From contig NZ_CP082787.1 in NCBI RefSeq assembly GCF_021462285.1, positions 3,720,001-3,784,000 of the forward strand: a stretch of 64,000 bases of DNA, given 5' to 3'. The notes under the pieces were generated by a model that was not told the origin of the DNA, ran no database searches, and saw only the letters and a list, made by a program, of their open reading frames with translations. Each line of letters begins with the position of its first letter. The first letter of the stretch is position 1. The stretch comes from Serratia entomophila (GTDB taxonomy: Bacteria; Pseudomonadota; Gammaproteobacteria; Enterobacterales; Enterobacteriaceae). The position numbers and the translations under genes are program-made. Positions 59,558 through 64,000 of this stretch are shown here, piece by piece.

Positions 59558-60994
59558 TTATTCATTCTCGGCGGTTAATGGCAATTCAATGCGGAAGCAG
59601 ACGTCTGCACCGGCGACCGTGACCAGCTGCAGTTCACCGCGCATGCGGCGGATACAGTCCTGGGCAATGCTCAGCCCTAGCCCACTTCCTTTTACCGCCC
59701 CTTTTCGCTGGTGACTACCTTGGAAAAAAGGCTCAAAAATCATGGTTCTTTCGGCTTCGGGGATCGGCGTGCCGCTGTTGGCGACATCGATCTGCACCCG
59801 CTGCCCAACCTGACGGCTGCGGATCCAAATGTTACCGGATTCCTTGCCGTAGTGCACCGCATTGGAGTAGAGATTATCCAGCACGCGCATTAATAGCGTA
59901 GGCTCTGCCCAGCAGATTTCCGCATCCAGCGCGATTTCGGTGCCGATCATTTTTGCCCGCGCCGGTAAACTGTGTGCGGCGACCACCATTTCAACCATTT
60001 CCCGCAGCTCAACGTTCTCATGTTCCGCAGGGCCATCGGCCAGCTTGCGGTTATAATCCAACAGTTGTTCGATCAGCTGCTGCAGGTGGCGGCTGCTGTG
60101 ATCGAGAATGGTCACCACCTCTTTTTGATCGGAGGTGAGCGGCCCCGCCACCTCGTCGGCCAGCAATTCGGTGCCTTCACGCATGCTGGCCAGCGGCGTC
60201 TTCAGCTCGTGCGAAATATGGCGCAAAAACTCATGGCGCTGCGATTCCAGCCATGCCAGCCGTTCGCTCAGCCAGATAATGCGCTGCGCCAGCGAACGCA
60301 GCTCGCGCGGCCCCTTGAACGAGGCAGTATCGCCCAGCGCTCGCCCCTCCCCCAGCCGGTTGATCATTCGCTCCACCGCCTTTACCGGGCCGATAATCAT
60401 GCGGGTGAACAGCACCACCAGCAGTACGCTGAGCAGGAACAGCAGCAGCGCCTGCCAGCCAAAGAACTGACCGCGTTCGGCGATGGCCTGCTGCAACTGC
60501 TGCCCGCGGGAGAACACCACGGCGCGCGTGGCCTGCACCATTTCGGCGTTGGAACGGGAGAAGGACTCGAGGAGCGCCGAGGCATCTTTATCCGGCCCGC
60601 TGCTTTGGCATTTGATCGCCGCCAGTTGGGTCAGCAGATCGCGCAGCGTCTGATAATAGCGTTCATCCGGTAATATCGGCGCGTGGGCATCGAGCATCTG
60701 CGAATATTGCTTGCGCTGATTCTGGTACAGCCGCTCCAGGGTCGGGTCAACCAGCACGCAATATTGACGATAGCTGCGCTCCATCTCCAGCGCCACGCTG
60801 GTCATCGCCTCGCTGCGCCGCGCATCCACCAGCGTAGTGCGGTTGATGTCCGCCGCCTGGGAGCTTAGGTGATCCAGGCTTTGATAGGCCTGATACGCCA
60901 GCACCAGCAACGGCAGCAATACCAGCAGAAACGCCATCAGCACCAGCTGCCGCAGCGAGCGAGGGAATAAACGCCATTTTTTCAACGAAATCAT
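59558..60994 (-). CDS. glrK: Sensor histidine kinase GlrK (QseE)
   Basis: The 478-residue inner-membrane kinase has two membrane helices (about 17-36 and 178-198) around a periplasmic helical sensor, then HAMP, the HisKA domain with His262 (RHISHELKTPLASM), and a GHKL ATPase domain (NLYSNAVHYG, DVANSGTPIP, GSGLGLSIA). It phosphorylates GlrR, responding to envelope signals, and is the first gene of glrK-qseG-glrR. Confidence 0.95.
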   Translation of the reverse strand: MISLKKWRLFPRSLRQLVLMAFLLVLLPLLVLAYQAYQSLDHLSSQAADINRTTLVDARRSEAMTSVALEMERSYRQYCVLVDPTLERLYQNQRKQYSQMLDAHAPILPDERYYQTLRDLLTQLAAIKCQSSGPDKDASALLESFSRSNAEMVQATRAVVFSRGQQLQQAIAERGQFFGWQALLLFLLSVLLVVLFTRMIIGPVKAVERMINRLGEGRALGDTASFKGPRELRSLAQRIIWLSERLAWLESQRHEFLRHISHELKTPLASMREGTELLADEVAGPLTSDQKEVVTILDHSSRHLQQLIEQLLDYNRKLADGPAEHENVELREMVEMVVAAHSLPARAKMIGTEIALDAEICWAEPTLLMRVLDNLYSNAVHYGKESGNIWIRSRQVGQRVQIDVANSGTPIPEAERTMIFEPFFQGSHQRKGAVKGSGLGLSIAQDCIRRMRGELQLVTVAGADVCFRIELPLTAENE

Positions 60995-61040
60995 CTCATC
61001 TTCTCTTGTCTGTCACGATGCTAACTGACTCGCCGGTAAG

Positions 61041-61069
61041 AAAAAAGCCCGCAGGTGGATTATCCGGGC
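61041..61069 (-). terminator. Rho-independent terminator ahead of glrK
   Basis: GCCCG (61047-61051) and CGGGC (61065-61069) close a hairpin followed on the minus strand by TTTTTTCTT. It lies 47 bases upstream of the glrK start and isolates glrK from upstream transcription. Confidence 0.75.
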
Positions 61070-61105
61070 GGCGGCCGCTGGCCGGTGGAAAAAAGACAAA
61101 AAAAA

Positions 61106-61126
61106 GCACCGGCCGAAGCTCGGTGC
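61106..61126 (-). terminator. Strong Rho-independent terminator, possibly of glmY
   Basis: GCACCG and CGGTGC with an inner CGAAG-containing stem-loop are followed on the minus strand by TTTTTTTTG. It could end the glmY transcript, but would make it about 480 nt, much longer than the E. coli sRNA. Confidence 0.75.
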
Positions 61127-61399
61127 TGTCGTAAAAGGGGCTGCATGGCGATGCATGCAAAACCTGAGGCTGCGCGCTGAGGCGACGTTTTTAAATGATA
61201 TTGGCGTTCGCTTGCATCGATAACGAAACATGGATAAACACAAGATAAGCGCAGCTTTGAGAATTGACGCTGGGGCACAACCGCCCCACCGCAAGAAAGT
61301 GTGGATGCCCTTGAATCTCGTCCCCAGGGTGATGTAGCGCAAGGCTGGCATCGAACAGGACGAATAGCATCCGTAAGTATCCGGGATTGATGAACCCTT

Positions 61400-61584
61400 C
61401 ATCACAGTTGGATACAGGCGGTGCCTCACTCCACGTGTCGCCCGATGCTTGATAAAGTCGCTTGCGCGAACTGTTATCGGTTTGGTTGGACGATAGGCAC
61501 CATTTCTTTGGCATCATTCGGAGGCTTATGAGGCGACTGATCCGTCTAAATACGGGGCCATCATAAAAAGTTGAATGAGCAACT
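61400..61584 (-). ncRNA. glmY: GlmY small RNA, 5' region (3' end approximate)
   Basis: The minus-strand sequence from 61584 begins AGTTGCTCATTCAAC and continues to TGATGGCCCC, closely resembling the E. coli GlmY 5' end (AGTGGCTCATTCACC...CAGCCCC). The predicted sigma54 start is at 61584-61585. GlmY protects GlmZ by titrating RapZ and so raises GlmS. Location between purL and glrK is conserved. The 3' end is set at about the E. coli length (184 nt) only by analogy; no terminator is visible there. Confidence 0.7.
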
Positions 61585-61595
61585 GCGGATAATAA

Positions 61596-61611
61596 TGCAC
61601 TTAGCGTGCCA
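61596..61611 (-). promoter_or_regulatory. Sigma54 (-24/-12) promoter of glmY
   Basis: On the minus strand the element reads TGGCACGCTAAGTGCA, with GG and GC separated by exactly ten bases and seven-base identity to the TGGCACG block of the consensus. It ends 12 bases upstream of the predicted GlmY 5' end. Confidence 0.88.
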
Positions 61612-61630
61612 ACTTTGCAATTAAAATAAT

Positions 61631-61643
61631 AACTATATGATTT
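61631..61643 (-). promoter_or_regulatory. IHF-like site, promoter-proximal
   Basis: Minus-strand AATCATATAGTTA matches the IHF consensus WATCARNNNNTTR with one mismatch. It lies between the sigma54 promoter and the GlrR boxes in an AT-rich tract, where DNA bending is needed. Confidence 0.55.
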
Positions 61644-61718
61644 TAATTATAAATTAAAACAAAAAAGCAAAATAAGTCAAAAAACGAACGGGCTAATGCG
61701 TTGAAAAAAACCGCACCC

Positions 61719-61736
61719 TGTCGCCAAATCCCGACA
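61719..61736. promoter_or_regulatory. GlrR box, promoter-proximal
   Basis: TGTCGCCAAATCCCGACA fits the TGTC-N10-GACA activator-binding consensus of GlrR. Confidence 0.85.
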
Positions 61737-61766
61737 ACAAAAACAAACCAATAAAATACACAATAA

Positions 61767-61779
61767 AATCAATTAATTA
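61767..61779 (+). promoter_or_regulatory. IHF-like site between GlrR boxes
   Basis: AATCAATTAATTA matches the IHF consensus WATCARNNNNTTR at every defined position. It is placed between the proximal and middle GlrR boxes. Confidence 0.65.
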
Positions 61780-61781
61780 AA

Positions 61782-61799
61782 TGTCTCCTTTTGGAGACA
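61782..61799. promoter_or_regulatory. GlrR box, middle
   Basis: TGTCTCCTTTTGGAGACA is a TGTC-N10-GACA site and an almost perfect palindrome. Confidence 0.87.
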
Positions 61800-61813
61800 G
61801 GCAAAATGACCGC

Positions 61814-61831
61814 TGTCGCAAAATGCAGACA
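61814..61831. promoter_or_regulatory. GlrR box, distal
   Basis: TGTCGCAAAATGCAGACA fits TGTC-N10-GACA. It is only 33 bases from the left end of the IS element. Confidence 0.87.
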
Positions 61832-61852
61832 GCCGACTGACACGCAATAAAA

Positions 61853-61861
61853 AGGGCGCAA
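61853..61861 (-). terminator. Distal arm of the IS-split purL terminator
   Basis: AGGGCGCAA here is the exact complement of TTGCGCCCT at 63315-63323. On the minus strand this arm is followed by TTTTTATTG. Joined without the IS and one TTT copy, they form a nine-base stem with a GAAA tetraloop, a complete intrinsic terminator for purL. The IS now separates the arms by 1.45 kb. Confidence 0.88.
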
Positions 61862-61866
61862 TTTTG

Positions 61867-61916
61867 AACTGCACCCCAAATGTTGGACAGGTCATCTGAC
61901 ATTTGGAGGTGCAGTT
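61867..61916 (+). promoter_or_regulatory. Left-end hairpin of the IS that masks the orfA ribosome-binding site
   Basis: AACTGCACCCCAAATGT (61867-61883) pairs, with one bulged base, with the 18-base segment 61899-61916, which includes the Shine-Dalgarno TTTGGAGG of orfA. A T-tract follows directly. In transcripts entering from outside, the hairpin would terminate or block translation; transcripts begun inside the loop would escape. Confidence 0.7.
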
Positions 61917-61919
61917 TTT

Positions 61920-62438
61920 ATGAAATATTCACTCCCGTTCAAACTCGACGTAGTCCGGTACTATCTTACCGGACACGGCAGCCAAAGGCAGACCGCGAGA
62001 AAATTCTCTGTCGCCCATGTCCAGCTACGTCGCTGGATTGCGGCCTATCAACATCATGGTGAGCCAGGGCTGCAACCCGGACGGCAACGACATTACACAC
62101 CCGAATTTAAGCTCTCTGTCGTCGAGTTTGCCCTCTCCAATCCTTTTTCTTTAGCGGACGTTGCCGCACAATTTGATATCCCCTCATACACGACGCTGGA
62201 ACACTGGGTTAAGCTCTATCAGGAGAATGGGGCCGAAGCCCTCAACCGGAACCAGCGTGGTCGCCGAATGTATCAGCATCCCAAAACACCCCATGCGGAT
62301 AAGTCGCCAGATGAGTTGACCCCCGAAGAGATGCGGGAGGAAATCGAGTTTTTACGCGCTCAGAATGACTACATAAAAAAGCTGAGAGCCTTGATGCAGG
62401 AAAACGATGCCCGGGCACGGCGGAAAGGGCAAAAATAG
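61920..62438 (+). CDS. IS150-group OrfA (DNA-binding protein)
   Basis: The 172-residue protein has two helix-turn-helix segments (LDVVRYYLTGHGSQRQTARKFSV and LSVVEFALSNPFSLADVAAQF) and a C-terminal leucine-zipper-like coiled coil (EEMREEIEFLRAQNDYIKKLRAL), as in InsJ. It binds the IS ends and regulates transposition. It ends RRKGQK at TAG 62436-62438, inside an A-rich tract where the -1 frame of orfB is already open. Confidence 0.93.
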   Translation: MKYSLPFKLDVVRYYLTGHGSQRQTARKFSVAHVQLRRWIAAYQHHGEPGLQPGRQRHYTPEFKLSVVEFALSNPFSLADVAAQFDIPSYTTLEHWVKLYQENGAEALNRNQRGRRMYQHPKTPHADKSPDELTPEEMREEIEFLRAQNDYIKKLRALMQENDARARRKGQK

Positions 62439-62476
62439 TCACGGCATTAAGGCAAGAGCACCGTTTAGACAGGCTG

Positions 62477-63277
62477 TTGCATGCCGGTGGGCTGGCGCGC
62501 AGCACGTACTATTATTGCTGTAAAGTCGGTCGAGTGCCGGATAAATACCGTGAGGCTAAACAACGAATAGCCGAAGTCTTTAACGTCCATAAAGGCCGTT
62601 ACGGCTATCGTCGCATAACCTGCGTAATGCGAAAGGAAGGGTACGGTTTAAATCATAAAACCGTGCAAAAACTGATGACAGCGCTGCAGCTGAAGTCACC
62701 GGTTCGCCGTAAAAAGTACCGCTCATACAAGGGGAATACAGGCAAGTTGGCACCCAATCTCCTGCAGCGTAATTTTACCGCTCAATGCCCCAATCAAAAG
62801 TGGGTAACGGATGTAACGGAGTTCCGGGTTGGTGAGGATAAGCTGTATTTATCACCGGTGCTCGACTTGTACAACGGTGAAATCATCGCTTATGAAGTGG
62901 CTCGCCGGGCAGAGTTTAGGCTGGTTAAAAGGATGTTGGACAAGGCGGTAAGCAGGATGAAGCCGGGTGAGCAGTTGCTGTTGCACAGTGACCAGGGTTG
63001 GCACTATCAGATGGCGGCTTATCAGCATGCGTTGCGGGTTAACGGGATAAAGCAGAGCATGTCTCGCAAGGGAAATTGCCTGGACAATGCCGTGATGGAG
63101 AACTTCTTCGGACATCTGAAAGCGGAGCTGTATTACTTGCAGCGTTTTGAGAGTGTGGAACACCTGGCGCAAGAGATAGACATTTACATTGATTACTACA
63201 ACTCTCATCGTATCAGGCAGAAACTGAAAGGCCTGAGTCCGGTGGAGTACCGAACTCAGGCCTCGAAGGCTGCGTGA
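62477..63277 (+). CDS. IS150-group OrfB transposase (DDE)
   Basis: From ATG 62477 the protein has 266 residues, but its frame is open back to about 62429 (AKIVTALRQEHRLDRLL), which matches IS150-type OrfB. An OrfAB fusion made by -1 slippage near CAAAAAT (62430-62436) is the likely transposase. The DDE residues are in WVTDVTEF, LHSDQGWHY and NCLDNAVMENFFG. The conserved RGRYGYRRI-like KGRYGYRRITCVM precedes the rve domain. No stop or frameshift damages it. Confidence 0.93.
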   Translation: MHAGGLARSTYYYCCKVGRVPDKYREAKQRIAEVFNVHKGRYGYRRITCVMRKEGYGLNHKTVQKLMTALQLKSPVRRKKYRSYKGNTGKLAPNLLQRNFTAQCPNQKWVTDVTEFRVGEDKLYLSPVLDLYNGEIIAYEVARRAEFRLVKRMLDKAVSRMKPGEQLLLHSDQGWHYQMAAYQHALRVNGIKQSMSRKGNCLDNAVMENFFGHLKAELYYLQRFESVEHLAQEIDIYIDYYNSHRIRQKLKGLSPVEYRTQASKAA

Positions 63278-63314
63278 ATTTACACCGTCCAACTTCTGGG
63301 GTGCAGTTCATTTC

Positions 63315-63323
63315 TTGCGCCCT
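63315..63323 (-). terminator. Proximal arm of the IS-split purL terminator
   Basis: TTGCGCCCT pairs with 61853-61861. It lies 27 bases beyond the purL stop codon. Alone it cannot terminate; see the distal arm entry. Confidence 0.85.
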
Positions 63324-63349
63324 CAGAAGTCACAGCCCTGCCTGGCCGC

Positions 63350-64000
63350 TTAGCCCAGTTGCTTGCGGGCGTTGCGGAACATGCGCATCCATGGGCTGTC
63401 TTCGCCCCACTCCTCCGGGTGCCAGGAGTTGCTGACGGTGCGGAACACGCGCTCCGGGTGCGGCATCATGACCGTCGCGCGGCCACTGGCGCTGGTGACG
63501 GCGGTGATGCCGTTCGGCGAACCGTTCGGGTTGGCCGGATAGCTTTCCGTAACCTGGCCGGCATGGTTGACGAAACGCAGCGCCACCAGGCCGTTGCTTT
63601 CCAACGCCGCCAAATGCGCCGCGTCGCGCACTTCGACGTGGCCTTCCCCGTGGGAAACGGCGATCGGCATGCGTGAACCGGCCATACCCTGCATGAACAG
63701 CGACGGGCTGGCCGCGACTTCCACCAGGCTGAAGCGCGCTTCAAAACGGTCCGACAGGTTGCGCACGAAGCGCGGCCAGTGTTCGGCACCCGGGATCAGC
63801 TCGCGCAGGTTGGACATCATCTGGCAACCGTTGCACACGCCCAACGCCAGGGTTTGCGGGCGATGGAAGAAGGACGCGAACTCGTCGCGCACCCGATCGT
63901 TGAACAGGATCGATTTCGCCCAGCCTTCACCGGCGCCCAACACGTCGCCGTAGGAGAAGCCGCCGCAGGCCACCAGCGTCTGGAAGCCCTGCAGGTCGCG
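63350..64000 (-). CDS. purL: Phosphoribosylformylglycinamidine synthase, C-terminal part (5' end outside window)
   Basis: The 216 visible residues are the glutaminase domain of the large enterobacterial PurL, which converts FGAR, ATP and glutamine to FGAM in purine synthesis. The nucleophile Cys lies in [12 protein letters not shown], and the catalytic His and Glu in [11 protein letters not shown]. The frame stays open to the window end ([14 protein letters not shown]), so most of the about 1300-residue protein lies outside. Its terminator is split by an IS element. Confidence 0.97.
   Translation of the reverse strand, partial: RDLQGFQTLVACGGFSYGDVLGAGEGWAKSILFNDRVRDEFASFFHRPQTLALGVCNGCQMMSNLRELIPGAEHWPRFVRNLSDRFEARFSLVEVAASPSLFMQGMAGSRMPIAVSHGEGHVEVRDAAHLAALESNGLVALRFVNHAGQVTESYPANPNGSPNGITAVTSASGRATVMMPHPERVFRTVSNSWHPEEWGEDSPWMRMFRNARKQLG

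Larger units (their letters stand above)
60995..61584. other. Gene-poor stretch upstream of glrK: glmY region plus two terminators
   Basis: Two overlapping open frames here lack protein-like composition and conserved motifs, so I do not call them. The stretch holds two strong minus-strand terminators (61041-61069 and 61106-61126) and, at its upstream end, the 5' end of glmY. The roughly 270 bases between 61130 and 61400 are unexplained. Confidence 0.6.
61865..63310 (+). mobile_element. IS3-family, IS150-group insertion sequence (1446 bases)
   Basis: The terminal inverted repeats are 24 bases (61865-61888 and 63287-63310), both starting TGAACTGCACCCCA and agreeing at 22 of 24 positions. It is flanked by a 3-base direct repeat TTT (61862-61864 and 63311-63313), a target duplication. 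Length and the two-frame orfA/orfB arrangement fit the IS150 group. Both frames and both ends are intact, so the copy looks recent and active. It is inserted in the loop of the purL terminator, antisense to purL. Confidence 0.95.

Noticed and set aside
61203..61218. Plus-strand TGGC...TTGCA resembling a sigma54 promoter
   Set aside because: GG and GC are nine rather than ten bases apart, and there is no gene downstream on that strand.
61013..61517. Two overlapping minus-strand open frames of 138 and 108 codons upstream of glrK
   Set aside because: They overlap in different frames, cover terminators and the GlmY region, lack conserved motifs and have composition typical of non-coding sequence.

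Overview
This window is a GC-rich enterobacterial chromosome segment, most likely Serratia and probably S. marcescens or a close relative. The species call is an inference. It rests on the Escherichia/Yersinia-type gene order, a protealysin-emfourin pair (described in Serratia), a spermidine dehydrogenase (an enzyme classically purified from S. marcescens) and ERIC repeats. No tRNA, rRNA, CRISPR array or prophage was seen.

Layout. 1-3355: the end of a hybrid sensor kinase, then an IclR regulator / HbpS-GlcG-like protein / MFS exporter cassette. 3677-8387: guaBA and divergent xseA. 8393-13523: a GH31 glycosidase and an MFS carrier facing a LacI-type regulator, with a hexuronate-type palindrome between them. 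13587-14953: the metalloprotease protealysin and its inhibitor emfourin. 14958-25989: yfgJ, an AEC carrier, der-bamB-yfgM-hisS-ispG-rodZ-pilW-rlmN and ndk. 26152-34391: sseB, pepB and the complete isc iron-sulfur operon with two IscR sites and two ERIC elements. 34491-36197: trmJ and divergent suhB, whose leader carries a boxA. 36204-37884: a zevAB-like zinc system behind a Zur-type box. 38031-43399: csiE, hcaT, glyA and hmp, with PurR-like and NsrR-like sites.

43448-54786 is a polyamine uptake and oxidation locus, all on the minus strand. In transcription order it holds a LysR regulator, an aldehyde dehydrogenase, the YdcSTUV importer, PatD, a Tat-exported spermidine dehydrogenase and a triheme cytochrome c translationally coupled to it. 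This suggests periplasmic spermidine oxidation feeding electrons to a c-type cytochrome, next to import and cytoplasmic oxidation of aminoaldehydes. It is the least conventional multi-gene system here.

55245-64000: glnB, nadE, glrR-qseG-glrK, the sigma54/GlrR-controlled glmY sRNA region and the 3' end of purL. The glmY promoter is complete in sequence: a -24/-12 element, three TGTC-N10-GACA GlrR boxes and two IHF-like sites. An IS150-group IS3 element (61865-63310) sits in the loop of what was the purL terminator hairpin, directly next to these boxes.

Limits: all assignments come from reading sequence and translations. No database search was run, and regulatory sites are motif matches only.
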